From contig CAJTPK010000013.1 of the NCBI GenBank assembly GCA_910578075.1, positions 21,949 through 85,948 of the forward strand: DNA of 64,000 nt, read 5' to 3'. The translations under genes and the position numbers were made by a program. Positions 45,203-54,206 of this stretch are shown here, in pieces. Within the stretch, counting starts at the first letter, position 1. Each line of letters begins with the position of its first letter. The notes beneath the pieces were generated by a model. The model was not told where the DNA came from and made no database searches. It saw only the letters and a program-made list of their open reading frames with translations. The DNA comes from an uncultured Muribaculaceae bacterium. Its GTDB lineage: Bacteria > Bacteroidota > Bacteroidia > Bacteroidales > Muribaculaceae.

Positions 45203-47077
45203 ATGCCGCCAATGAATAATATCAGCAAATATATACTGCTCCTCATGCTGCCTCTGCTGGCGGCAGCCTTTTCCACAGCGGGTAATCCCGCTGCAAAAGC
45301 CAAAATCAATTCCGCCGCGAAGGTGTCGAGTGCGGGGCACTTGCAGTGCCCTGATCCCATCCGCCAGAAGGCCCGCTATTATTACCTCGAAGGGCTTCGC
45401 AAGCAAATGGAGGAAGATCCGGCATCCGCCTATGAATATTACAAGCGGGCGGCTGCCATTGACCCTTCATATGCAGAAGCCGCCTCTGCGTATGGCACAC
45501 AGCGCCTTGCCGCTGACATCGATACACTCCAGACCCGCACCGAGCTTGCCCGATCACTGTCGCTGATGCGGCCGTTTGTAGACCGCTTTCCCGATGAATA
45601 TAACGAAGCGCTTTATTATGCATATGTCGCAGCCCGAATAGATTCCATAAAGGAGGCAATTCGTATTTTCGAGCGTACAGCCGACCGTCGCCCCGACCTT
45701 TCGTCTACCCTTGTGCACCTCTCTGAGGCATACATGGCTGATGGAAATATCGACAAGGCGCTCGATGCTTTGTCCCGATATGAAGTGATAGAGGGGCATA
45801 ATCCACAGATCACTATCAAAAAGATTTCCTATCATCTTGCCAGACGCGACACCGTCGGAGCTTTGTCGGAAACTACTTCGCTTGTTGATTACAACCCTGC
45901 CGAACCCGCTTTCCGCATCCTGAAGGGGAATATGTATGAGATGACCGGCAATCCTGACTCCACATTCTATTACTATAGCGAGGCAGAACGCCTCAACCCT
46001 GACTACGGAGCTGCCAAGCTCGCGTTAGCCAACTACTACCGCCAACAGGGCGACTCCGTAAAATATGATGCAAAAACCTACGAAGCTCTTCTTTCAGAAG
46101 ACTTTGACTTAGGGCAGAAAGTAGGGATGCTGGAGGAGTATCTTCAGATTCTTCTCAACGACCGGCAGAATACAGCTCGTGGCGACCACCTCTTTTCCGT
46201 GCTCCGCGAGCAATATCCTCACGAGCCGCAGGTTCTCGACCTTGCTGCCCGCTATTCAGCGGCTAAAGGTAATTTCGATGAGGCTTGCGAGGAGATTGGT
46301 TATGCCATAGATCTCGCGCCTTCGGAGGAGAAATACCGCGGGCAACTCATGACCTACCAGATGGCAGGCGACCATCCTGAAAACGCAATGACAACATATC
46401 GCGAGATGGAACGGCACCTTACCCCATCACGCAATATGATGGTGCTCTACGCGTCCGCGGCACAGATGGCAGAGGATTACGACACGGCAATAGATGCTTA
46501 TCGCGATATCATACGCGATATGGCACCAACTCTCCCTCTCGACACCCTGCTGACACCCGCCACAATCCCCGCCTCTATCCAATATGACGACCTTATCCGT
46601 CTCTCGCAGATATTCACCAGCATCGGAGATTGCTTCTATGGCGACAAAAAGCTTGATCAAGCTTTTCATGCCTACGACAATGCCCTCACCCTCTATCCCG
46701 ACAACACACTCGCACTCAACAACTACGCTTATTTTTTGAGTGAAAACGGAGGGGATCTCGACCGCGCTGCGGAGATGAGTCTCAAGAGCCTTGACGGTGA
46801 GAATTCAACCAATCCCACCTATCTTGACACATACGCCTGGATTCTCCACAAGAAAGGAGATAATGCGGAAGCCCGTAAATATCAGGCATCAGCAATAGAG
46901 GAAGCGGCAAAAGAGGAGAACGAGCACTCGGAACTTTACGATCATTACGGAGACATCCTTGCTGCCGAAGGTGACAACACCGAAGCCCTCAAAGCATACG
47001 AAAAGGCCCTTGAACTCGAACCGGACAACAAAGACATCGTTCAGAAAATCAAATCGCTAAAAAATGCAAAGAAATAA
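45203..47077 (+). CDS. TPR-repeat protein, exported
   Basis: 624 aa; starts at 45203 or 45212. A signal sequence (about 5-26) is followed by many TPR units, clear at ARYYYLEGLRKQMEEDPASAYEYYKRAAAIDPSYAEAA (57-95) and at the C-terminus (EALKAYEKALELEPDNKDIVQKI). It probably acts as a periplasmic or outer-membrane-associated scaffold. Residues 41-50 (VSSAGHLQCP) are encoded by a REP-like palindrome (45325-45350). It starts 12 nt after dut, and its end overlaps the DUF4292 gene by 14 nt. Confidence 0.85.
   Translation: MPPMNNISKYILLLMLPLLAAAFSTAGNPAAKAKINSAAKVSSAGHLQCPDPIRQKARYYYLEGLRKQMEEDPASAYEYYKRAAAIDPSYAEAASAYGTQRLAADIDTLQTRTELARSLSLMRPFVDRFPDEYNEALYYAYVAARIDSIKEAIRIFERTADRRPDLSSTLVHLSEAYMADGNIDKALDALSRYEVIEGHNPQITIKKISYHLARRDTVGALSETTSLVDYNPAEPAFRILKGNMYEMTGNPDSTFYYYSEAERLNPDYGAAKLALANYYRQQGDSVKYDAKTYEALLSEDFDLGQKVGMLEEYLQILLNDRQNTARGDHLFSVLREQYPHEPQVLDLAARYSAAKGNFDEACEEIGYAIDLAPSEEKYRGQLMTYQMAGDHPENAMTTYREMERHLTPSRNMMVLYASAAQMAEDYDTAIDAYRDIIRDMAPTLPLDTLLTPATIPASIQYDDLIRLSQIFTSIGDCFYGDKKLDQAFHAYDNALTLYPDNTLALNNYAYFLSENGGDLDRAAEMSLKSLDGENSTNPTYLDTYAWILHKKGDNAEARKYQASAIEEAAKEENEHSELYDHYGDILAAEGDNTEALKAYEKALELEPDNKDIVQKIKSLKNAKK
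45325..45350 (+). repeat. REP-like palindrome inside the TPR coding region
   Basis: GTCGAGTG, then GGGGCACTTGCAGTGCC, closely matches the REP-like copy at 55486-55511 (GTCGAGTGAA, then GGCACTGGCAGTGCC). It lies in the variable stretch just after the signal peptide and keeps the reading frame. Confidence 0.6.
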
Positions 47078-47984
47078 TTCACATTCATCAGGATTGGATC
47101 AAGTAAATCATATCCCCGGCTTCCGTTTCAATATCGGCATGGCCATGCTTCTCTTTCTCTCGATTCTTCTCCCTTCCTGCAAATCTTCCTCGGCCGCTCA
47201 ATCTGGATCTACCCGATCTGGAGAGGGGGCGTTGGGTGGCGCGCTCTCGCAGAGCGTGATCCTCGATAGCGTCCGCTCCGCAGCCCTTGCCACCATACTA
47301 CCCGCCTACACCGACTGGCAGACAGCCGAAATCTCCGGCAAGCTGCGCATGAACAAGCTCCCAATCTCCCCCACAATCAAAATCTATATGAAGAAGGGGG
47401 AAGAGATCTCCATATCCGTCCGCGCCTCTCTCCTCGGGGAAGTAGGACGCATCGAGATCGCAGGCGACTCCGTTATTGCAGTAAACAAGATGAAGCGCGT
47501 ATACTGCGCCGAATCCATCTCCGGCATAAAATATGACTACCCGGATCTCATCGCCGACATCCAGAGCCTTCTGCTCGCGCGAGCAGTAGTGCTCCGCGCA
47601 GGCGAGTTATCCCCCCTCAACGCCGATTTCCTCGATTTCACCCCCCTCTCAGCAATATCTCCTTCCTGGCTTCTCTCTTATCCCAAAGGGCGCACAGAAG
47701 ATGACGAATTCGGCTATGAATACCGAATCAACGCGCAAGGCCAGACAGAACGCCTCCTCGTCGACCTCTCCACCGGCGATCATGATTTCTCTCTCGCCCT
47801 TGATTACACCTATCCTTCCAGCGGCTTTGATATGAACATATCCTTCAGCAGCGATGGCTCCAAGAAATTTAATGCTCTTGTAGATTTCGATAATGTGAAG
47901 TGGGAAGCAAAAGCCCCTGCTCCATTGAATCTCGGATCTCGCTACACCCGTCTCGGAATCAAACAATTCATCAAATCATTCTGA
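47064..47984 (+). CDS. DUF4292-type lipoprotein
   Basis: 306 aa as an open frame from 47064. A lipobox (ILLPSCKSS) lies at about residues 33-41, so ATG 47139 (MAMLLFLSILLPSC) may be the true start. The rest is beta-rich with the DUF4292 pattern: ISGKLRMN, ISVRASLLGEVGRIEIAGDSVIAVNKMKRVY, and a C-terminal FDNVKWEAKAPAPLNLGSRYTRLGI. The fold resembles LolB/LppX-type lipid-binding shells, suggesting an outer-membrane lipoprotein or lipid role. It is conserved beside the EnvC-like gene in Bacteroidales. Confidence 0.8.
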   Translation: MQRNNSHSSGLDQVNHIPGFRFNIGMAMLLFLSILLPSCKSSSAAQSGSTRSGEGALGGALSQSVILDSVRSAALATILPAYTDWQTAEISGKLRMNKLPISPTIKIYMKKGEEISISVRASLLGEVGRIEIAGDSVIAVNKMKRVYCAESISGIKYDYPDLIADIQSLLLARAVVLRAGELSPLNADFLDFTPLSAISPSWLLSYPKGRTEDDEFGYEYRINAQGQTERLLVDLSTGDHDFSLALDYTYPSSGFDMNISFSSDGSKKFNALVDFDNVKWEAKAPAPLNLGSRYTRLGIKQFIKSF

Positions 47985-47985
47985 C

Positions 47986-49587
47986 ATGCGTTTCCCTCTG
48001 CTACATACGCTTCTCATCGCTGCGGTGATTATCTGTTCACCGGAGGTGTCCGCGCAAAAAAAGAAAGCCGGCGGCACTAAAGCCCGCACAACGCAAACTG
48101 CCACAAAGAAAAAAGCCGCCGGCACAAAAAAGCAGACTGCCGCCAGAACCGGCAATAAGCGGACACAAAAAGGTAACTCAAAACCGGCGACATCCGCTGA
48201 GGCGAAACGCCGGCAGGCTGAGACCCAGAAAGAGATTGCCCGCACAAAAGAGGAGATCAGACGCAACGAGACTGAAGTAAAGAAAGGACTCAGCGAGCTT
48301 AACCGCCTTAATGCCGATATCGCAACCGGGCGCACACTCGTTGCCAAAGCCTCGGATCAGGTGAAGCAACTCGACGCACGAATTAGCTCAATCCAAGGCG
48401 AGATAACCGCTTCAGAAGCGAAGCTTGCTAAAATGCGGGAAGATTATCTACGCTCTGTCAAAAAAATCAGGGCAAAAAAGAATTCAAATTCCAACCTCGC
48501 GTTCATATTCTCTTCCAAAAATTTCAGTCAGGCGATGCGTCGCATGCGTTATCTCAAGCAGCTCTCCGCATGGCGTGCTGAAAAATCGGATGAGATTTCC
48601 GCTTCGGTCAAGGAACTGTCGCGCCAGAAGTTAGCTCTTGAAGATTCAAGACGTGAAAAAGACAAGGCTTTGTCGATCCAGATTGCAGCCCAGAATAAGC
48701 TTAACAACCAATATACTAAGCAGGATGCGCTTGTCGGGGAACTGCGTAAGAACGGACAGGCTCTTAATTCCCATCTTGCCCGCAAGCAGCAGGAAGCAAA
48801 CGCCCTGAAATCCACAATCGCCGCCCTCATTGCTGAAGAAAACCGCAAGGCTGAGGAAGCCCGTCGAGCAGAGGAGGCACGGAAAGAGGCTGAAAGAATC
48901 AAGGCGGAAGAAGCCCGCAAGGCTGAACAGGAACAGCTTCTCGCGCAACAGGAACAGGAGGCTGAAGCTTCCAAAGCGGATAAGAATAAGGATAAGAAGT
49001 CTGACAAGAAAGCCGATAAAAAAACTAAGAAAGCGGATAAAGCCAAGGAGAATAAAAAGGATTACGCCGAGGCAAGGCGTCGCAAACCGCGTGCTGTCAA
49101 ACCTTCGGAATCCAACGCCGCTTCTCCGGATGTAAATAAGAACGCATCAGCAAAGACCACGGCTTCTCAGGCGGGAAATTTCGCATCGATGCGTGGCTCG
49201 TTGCCGCGACCCGTAGCTGGTGCTTTCCGCGTGACAAGTCAGTTCGGACGTCATTCCTTGCCGGAACTGCCGGATGTGATGTACGACAATCCGGGTATTG
49301 ATGCAGAGACATCCGCAGGAGCCTCCGCACAGGCAGTATACGGAGGCAAGGTATCCGGCGTATACGTTATTCCCGGATTCTCGACGGTGGTGATCGTTAA
49401 CCATGGCAGCTACTACACTGTCTATGGCAATATCGCATCCCCGTCAGTAAAAGTGGGAGATGTTGTGAAGCAGGGACAGGCTCTCGGCAAACTTGCCGCT
49501 GCCGAAGACGACTCCTCCCACTCATCCATCCATTTCGAAGTCTGGAAAAACCGCGACAAGCTCAATCCGCTCGAGTGGATCAGGTAA
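47986..49587 (+). CDS. EnvC-like murein hydrolase activator (degenerate M23)
   Basis: 533 aa with a signal peptide (1-22). A Lys/Ala/Thr-rich basic stretch (24-62) leads into a long coiled coil (about 64-340), which contains an Ala/Glu/Lys-rich run, and then a Lys/Asp-rich linker. The C-terminal LytM domain (about 410-533) lacks the usual zinc ligands: the HxGID site reads NPGID and the HxH site reads SIHFEVW. EnvC-type proteins are likewise inactive and activate amidases for daughter-cell separation. Its stop codon is followed directly by the heptamer array. Confidence 0.85.
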   Translation: MRFPLLHTLLIAAVIICSPEVSAQKKKAGGTKARTTQTATKKKAAGTKKQTAARTGNKRTQKGNSKPATSAEAKRRQAETQKEIARTKEEIRRNETEVKKGLSELNRLNADIATGRTLVAKASDQVKQLDARISSIQGEITASEAKLAKMREDYLRSVKKIRAKKNSNSNLAFIFSSKNFSQAMRRMRYLKQLSAWRAEKSDEISASVKELSRQKLALEDSRREKDKALSIQIAAQNKLNNQYTKQDALVGELRKNGQALNSHLARKQQEANALKSTIAALIAEENRKAEEARRAEEARKEAERIKAEEARKAEQEQLLAQQEQEAEASKADKNKDKKSDKKADKKTKKADKAKENKKDYAEARRRKPRAVKPSESNAASPDVNKNASAKTTASQAGNFASMRGSLPRPVAGAFRVTSQFGRHSLPELPDVMYDNPGIDAETSAGASAQAVYGGKVSGVYVIPGFSTVVIVNHGSYYTVYGNIASPSVKVGDVVKQGQALGKLAAAEDDSSHSSIHFEVWKNRDKLNPLEWIR

Positions 49588-49643
49588 GTTAGGAGTTAGG
49601 AGTTAGGAGTTAGGAGTTAGGAGTTAGGAGTTATGAGCTATGA
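49588..49643 (+). repeat. GTTAGGA heptamer array running into a start codon
   Basis: Six perfect GTTAGGA units (49588-49629) are followed by two degenerate units, GTTATGA and GCTATGA. The ATG of the next gene lies in the first degenerate unit (49633-49635). Each unit boundary contains AGGAG, a Shine-Dalgarno core. A second array occurs at 63948-64000. Confidence 0.9.
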
Positions 49644-50586
49644 ATTGATTCAATATTCCCCGGAGATGGCAGGCAGCTGGGATGAATTTGTGAGCAATGC
49701 GCGGAATTCATCTTTCCTCTTCATGCGCGGATACATGGATTATCATTCCGACCGCTTCCGCGACTGCTCATGGATAGCCATGAAGGGCACACGGCCTGTG
49801 GCTTTCCTGCCTGCAAATATATCCGATGACGGCATTCTCCATTCGCATCAGGGTCTCACATACGGAGGATGGATACTCCCCGCGCGACATATAGACGGCT
49901 CTGACCTGCTCGACATATTCGGCATGGCAATCGACCGCTGGCGCGCTGAAGGTATTTCCTCTCTCGATTATAAAACCCTCCCTTACATCTACTCCTCCGC
50001 TCCATCGCAGGAGGATGAATATGCTTTGTTCCGTCTCGGGGCAACTCTCTCCGAATCCAATCTCTCCATGGCGATACCCCTTGCTGCAGGCTGTGAGCCG
50101 AACTACAATAAACTGCGACGTCGCTCACTTGCCAAAACTGCAGGGTTGGAGTTCACTATCCGCGAATGTGTTGAATCCGCTCCCTTGATACGTATGGTGG
50201 AGGATTGCCTTCGCGAACGTCACGATGCAGCTCCCGTACATACCGCATCTGAACTGCAACTGTTGCATGACCGCTTTCCGCAAAACATAAGATTCTGGCT
50301 CCTCGAATATCAGGGCGAGCCACAGGCAGCGGTATGCATGTTCGACACAGGACGCGTGGCTCATGCACAATATATCGCCACTACACCCCTCGCCCGTGAG
50401 CTCAACCTTCTCACCCCTCTCTTCCATCATCTAATCACCGTTGTCTATGCCGGAAGAGCCTACTTCGACTTCGGCACAAGCAACGAAGACCAAGGCCGCT
50501 ACCTCAACGCCGGACTTCTGCGCCAGAAAGCATCATTCGGAGCATCCGGCGTTGCATACAACAGATATACCCTGAACATCAGATAA
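49633..50586 (+). CDS. FemAB/GNAT-like N-acyltransferase-fold protein
   Basis: 317 aa, no TM, no signal. The start MSYELIQYSPEMAGSWDEFVSNARNSSFLFMRGYMDYHSDRF and the C-terminal YFDFGTSNEDQGRYLNAGLLRQKASFGASGVAYNRYTL have the FemAB/BcbI-like pattern (LNxGL..QKxxFG). Such enzymes add acyl or aminoacyl groups to cell-surface precursors. Context with EnvC suggests an envelope role; the substrate is unknown. Its ribosome-binding region consists of the heptamer repeats. Confidence 0.7.
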   Translation: MSYELIQYSPEMAGSWDEFVSNARNSSFLFMRGYMDYHSDRFRDCSWIAMKGTRPVAFLPANISDDGILHSHQGLTYGGWILPARHIDGSDLLDIFGMAIDRWRAEGISSLDYKTLPYIYSSAPSQEDEYALFRLGATLSESNLSMAIPLAAGCEPNYNKLRRRSLAKTAGLEFTIRECVESAPLIRMVEDCLRERHDAAPVHTASELQLLHDRFPQNIRFWLLEYQGEPQAAVCMFDTGRVAHAQYIATTPLARELNLLTPLFHHLITVVYAGRAYFDFGTSNEDQGRYLNAGLLRQKASFGASGVAYNRYTLNIR

Positions 50587-50616
50587 TATAACTTTAAGGT
50601 AAGTAGTTGTTTTTCT

Positions 50617-51762
50617 ATGAAACGCAGTCTTATTGCCCTGGCCATCGGCACATTCGCCCTTGGCATCGCTGAATTCGGCATGATGGGGATTCTGGGCGAC
50701 GTTGCCAGAGATCTCGACATCAGCATCGTAAATGCAGGTCATCTCATATCCGCCTATTCTCTGGGAGTAGCCGTAGGTGCACCCCTGCTTATCCTCTTAC
50801 GCAAGCTGCCACTACGCAAACTCATGCTTCTGCTAAGCGCTGTCATATTTCTTGGCAACCTCGCGGCGGCATTGTCACCCAGCTATTTATTCCTCCTGTC
50901 AGCACGCTTCATCGCAGGATTGCCACACGGTGCATATTTCGGAGCCGGTGCGATAGTATGCTCCCGACTCGCTGACAAAGGTCATGGCGCCCAGGCTGTG
51001 GCGGTGATGATAGGTGGTATGACTGTGGCGAATCTTGCCGGTGTGCCGTTGGCAACTATGCTATGCAACCTCATCAGCTGGAGGATGCTGTTCGCCGGAG
51101 TGTCGCTCTTCGGTCTTTTGGCATATATCTTTATCCGCATATGGATGCCCCGGCTCGAAGCTCTGCCCGACACCGGTGTCAAAGGACAGTTCCGGTTCCT
51201 GCGCTCTCTTGCACCATGGCTTATCTATGCCGGTGTATTTTTCGGTCAGGCAAGTGTATATTGCTGGCTCAGCTACATCGATCCGTTCATGACAGAAGTG
51301 ACAGGAATATCCGCCTCATCCATGACATGGGTAATGATGCTTGTCGGAGCGGGCATGGTCTTTGGCAATGCCATGGCGGGGAAGCTTGCCGACAAATACC
51401 GCACATCTGTCGTCACAGGCGCACTCGCCGCATCCATGATCATCGTTTTACCGGCACTGTATTTCTGCGCCTCAATGAAAGTCCCGACACTCATCCTTAC
51501 CTTCCTTGCCACCGCCGGACTCTTCGGTATCGGAGGACCGTTGCAATACCTTATTGTCCGCTTCGCCAAAGGTGGAGAGATGCTCGGTGGGGCCGGCATA
51601 CAGATAGCATTCAACGTCTCCAACGCCATGTCAGCGGTAATCGGAGGTCTCGCCATCCATCACGGACTCGGACTTGCCTCCCCCGCCCTTGTCGGAATAC
51701 CGTTCGCCCTGATCGGCGCCACCGCCCTCTTCATCCTCGCCCGCCGCTACCCATCCTCCTGA
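50617..51762 (+). CDS. MFS exporter, AraJ/DHA1-like
   Basis: 381 aa with 12 TM helices. The start MKRSLIALAIGTFALGIAEFGMMGILGDVARDLDISIVNAGHLISAYSLGVAVGAPLLI and RFIAGLPHGAYFGAGAIVCSRLADKGHGAQAVAVMIGG are typical of AraJ-type sugar or drug efflux proteins. The final gene before a strong terminator at 51767-51803. The substrate is not predictable. Confidence 0.85.
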   Translation: MKRSLIALAIGTFALGIAEFGMMGILGDVARDLDISIVNAGHLISAYSLGVAVGAPLLILLRKLPLRKLMLLLSAVIFLGNLAAALSPSYLFLLSARFIAGLPHGAYFGAGAIVCSRLADKGHGAQAVAVMIGGMTVANLAGVPLATMLCNLISWRMLFAGVSLFGLLAYIFIRIWMPRLEALPDTGVKGQFRFLRSLAPWLIYAGVFFGQASVYCWLSYIDPFMTEVTGISASSMTWVMMLVGAGMVFGNAMAGKLADKYRTSVVTGALAASMIIVLPALYFCASMKVPTLILTFLATAGLFGIGGPLQYLIVRFAKGGEMLGGAGIQIAFNVSNAMSAVIGGLAIHHGLGLASPALVGIPFALIGATALFILARRYPSS

Positions 51763-51766
51763 CTAA

Positions 51767-51803
51767 AAAGAGAAGCGCGGCTTTTGACCGCGCTTCTTTT
51801 TAT
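51767..51803 (+). terminator. Rho-independent terminator
   Basis: A 10-bp GC-rich stem AGAAGCGCGG / CCGCGCTTCT with a 7-nt loop, a poly-A before and a T tract after; it could work in both directions. It ends the dut-to-MFS run. Confidence 0.88.
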
Positions 51804-51814
51804 TATCAGTAAAT

Positions 51815-51846
51815 GAACTCATTTAAACTTTTTACCGAATGAGTTC
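51815..51846 (-). terminator. Hairpin downstream of the mosaic secreted gene
   Basis: Inverted repeat GAACTCATT / AATGAGTTC with a 14-nt loop, 40 bp past the stop of the minus-strand gene at 51887. It lacks a strong T tract in that direction, so the terminator role is weak. Confidence 0.35.
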
Positions 51847-51886
51847 TATTTGCTATCCTTATAATTCATAAGTTAAGCCTAAGAAA

Positions 51887-52342
51887 TTATTTTACGATAA
51901 CCTTAGTAGCCTTACCGTTGGCAACGCGCACATACACGCCCGCAGCCGGCTGACCCTTAACCTCGCGACCCTGCATATCGAACCAGCGAACCTCGCCAGC
52001 CTCAGCCGCCTCGATCTCCGCAACACCGGTAGCACCTACTTCCAGCGCGATTGTCTTAGTTTCGCTATGAACACCAGTCTCCGGATTGCAAGCGAGATAC
52101 TCAAGCAGAGTGTGGTTATTTGTCAAAGTTATGTCCTCCCCCTGATGCAGTATCCATGAAGAGTGAGCCACATCCTCGCAAGCGCGGGTAGCAGGTTTTT
52201 CCTTACCGCCATTCAAACGATAATAGATATCGATGCCTTCAACCTTCTTGAAATTCATAGATGTACTCTCAGCTTTCACAGTCAGCTTTCCATCCACAAT
52301 CTCATGCTCGCACACAATCTCCGGCACAGCAGGAGCAGCAGG
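51887..52342 (-). repeat. Inverted duplicate, copy 1 (3' end of mosaic gene 1)
   Basis: About 450 bp nearly identical, in inverted orientation, to 56933-57383. The two copies lie about 5 kb apart around the RAYT gene. Confidence 0.85.
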
Positions 52343-53614
52343 CACGGGTTCATATTTTACTACAATTTTCGCAATTGGCAGATTGTCGCTTGTGGATATT
52401 GTAAATATTACATCATTCTTATTATCGATCTTCCAAGTCAATGTTGCATTATCGCCTGTTCCTGTTTTGGTATATTCCAATCCTTCGCAGTTTACAGAAG
52501 CTTTTGTAGATGACAATAATTTGCCAATCATGGATATTTCAGAAATTCTATATTCCTTTGCAATTGATATTGTCATTGTATAATTACAGAATGTATAATT
52601 GCCACTTACTTTTTTACCTCTATGAAATCTCCAGCCATCGGTAAAAAGTCGCTGTTTCCCCTCTGCACTATTAACTACATTAATTGATATAATGCCATTA
52701 TCCTCATTCTTTATTGTTATCGGGGAATCATTATATTCATTAGATTTTGAGTCATGACGCGTCATTCCATAATTGTTATTTACGAAATCAAAAGTAAAGG
52801 TACCGTCTGGATCAATTATTGGAGCATCTTTCACCGTCAATGTATACTCAGCTACTCCCGCTTTATAAGTATCATCACCTATAAAATCAGCTTTAATAAC
52901 AGTTGTTCCCGCTGCCACCAAAGTCACATTACCCTCTGCATCTACGGTCGCTACTTTTTCATTTGAAGAAGAATATGTAACCGAAAGATTATTCGGATTA
53001 GTCAGCACGGGAGATTCAAATTCTTCGCCCAAAGTCGCTGTGTATGCATCTTGAGGATAAGCAAGTCCGTTGGCTTCCAATTCCGGGCCTTCCGATGTTC
53101 CATCATCATATGTGATAGTTACCATTGATATTGTGATCATCCCTCCGTTTGTTGAATTGAAAAGCACTGCGAAGGAGTTATTTATTTGATAGCTAAATGT
53201 TGATTCAGATGTTGTACAATTATTACTACCTGCATCGGATCCTGTCCAATCAGTCTTGTTTGTTTCAGAGAATGTATAAGGATTTTCAGAGGCTTTTGCT
53301 GATAATGTCGTTGTTTTAGAGGCACCCGTTTTAGCTTTAACAGATATGCTTTTAATTGCAAATAGATTCGAATTTTGCGTAACACAGATATATCCTCCAT
53401 TACTCTGAAGAGCTAATCCATTATTTTTTTGAGCACGCCCCTTAATTGTGATACCTGAAGTTGCATCTGTGTAAGTTGTCTCGCCATAGCCATTGGAGGG
53501 AAATGTTATCCCTGAATTAGATTTAGTACAATCAATTACGATTGTTTTCTCGGCTGCCTGTCCGGCGAAGCCGACTGTGAGCAGACACAGAAGTGAAAGT
53601 AAAAACTTTTCCAT
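51887..53614 (-). CDS. Mosaic secreted protein 1 with Ig-like (BIG2-type) domain and T9SS-like tail
   Basis: 575 aa. Signal peptide MEKFLLSLLCLLTVGFAGQA is the same as in the 55572-57383 protein. The middle differs: a beta domain (25-170), a BIG2-like domain (about 190-262, YSSSNEKVATVDAEGNVTLVAAGTTVIKADF), and another beta domain. The last ~150 residues (from VPEIVCEHEIVDGKLTV) are identical to protein 2 except for one residue near the end. They end in VRWFDMQGREVKGQPAAGVYVRVANGKATKVIVK, a type A T9SS-like sorting tail. The function is unknown; it is a probable surface adhesin or binding protein. Confidence 0.75.
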   Translation of the reverse strand: MEKFLLSLLCLLTVGFAGQAAEKTIVIDCTKSNSGITFPSNGYGETTYTDATSGITIKGRAQKNNGLALQSNGGYICVTQNSNLFAIKSISVKAKTGASKTTTLSAKASENPYTFSETNKTDWTGSDAGSNNCTTSESTFSYQINNSFAVLFNSTNGGMITISMVTITYDDGTSEGPELEANGLAYPQDAYTATLGEEFESPVLTNPNNLSVTYSSSNEKVATVDAEGNVTLVAAGTTVIKADFIGDDTYKAGVAEYTLTVKDAPIIDPDGTFTFDFVNNNYGMTRHDSKSNEYNDSPITIKNEDNGIISINVVNSAEGKQRLFTDGWRFHRGKKVSGNYTFCNYTMTISIAKEYRISEISMIGKLLSSTKASVNCEGLEYTKTGTGDNATLTWKIDNKNDVIFTISTSDNLPIAKIVVKYEPVPAAPAVPEIVCEHEIVDGKLTVKAESTSMNFKKVEGIDIYYRLNGGKEKPATRACEDVAHSSWILHQGEDITLTNNHTLLEYLACNPETGVHSETKTIALEVGATGVAEIEAAEAGEVRWFDMQGREVKGQPAAGVYVRVANGKATKVIVK

Positions 53615-54206
53615 AAGTTGTTAATTTAGTTGTTTTGTTGTTTGATATGTTTGGTTTGTGTTATAGGCTTTGATGGCGATATTGCGCTTCGATTTAGGTG
53701 TTGTTTTATTACGAAACTCTTTCGAATCCCGTATTTACAAAGTTATAAAGAATTTCTAACATATAGTATATCTTTTTAAGATATTTTATATTTATGCCCG
53801 GTAAATTTTGAACCCTAATGATTAGAACGCAGAACCACGTTTCACTTTTGAACGCGGAATTCACGCGGAACTATGATATTTAGGCAAAGTATCCGAAAGA
53901 AACTGAGCGGACAAATCAGAACTGAAGTCCTGATTTGTGCAAGGTTCATATGCCCGGGTCTTGACAGTATGGTTCCGCGTTCATAAAGTGAAACGGAGTT
54001 CAGCGTTCTGAATAATTTAAGTTCTAAGTCTAAAATCGCATTCGCTGCTACTGGAAATAGATTCAGTTTTTGCAGTAAAGGCTTGTGTAGAAATAAAATA
54101 GTTCAACACAATCGGTTAAATTCGTTTGCAGGACAGTGATGATATCTTATATTTATGCCCGGTAAATTTTCATCGCGAATAGATGTGATGGCGCAAAATG
54201 TGATGA
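53615..54206. other. Gene-free region holding element B
   Basis: AT-rich leader of mosaic gene 1 up to about 53780, then palindromic element B to 54170. No ORF with recognisable features was seen. Confidence 0.6.
53780..54170. repeat. Element B: direct repeats enclosing a large hairpin
   Basis: 30-bp direct repeats (one mismatch) lie at 53780-53809 and 54141-54170, each containing TTTATGCCCGGTAAATTTT. Inside, arms at 53825-53860 and 53971-54008 pair as a long imperfect inverted repeat (GAACGC, GTTTCACTTT and GAACGCGGAA blocks), and a 9-bp hairpin (ACAAATCAG/CTGATTTGT, 53911-53938) sits at the centre. The CCGGTAAAT end motif is shared with element A. It directly borders the 3' side of the RAYT gene. 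Confidence 0.7.

Noticed and set aside
49588..49643. Heptamer array as a CRISPR or telomere-like array
   Set aside because: There are no spacers and no cas genes; a bare 7-bp tandem repeat in a circular chromosome context is not a CRISPR.
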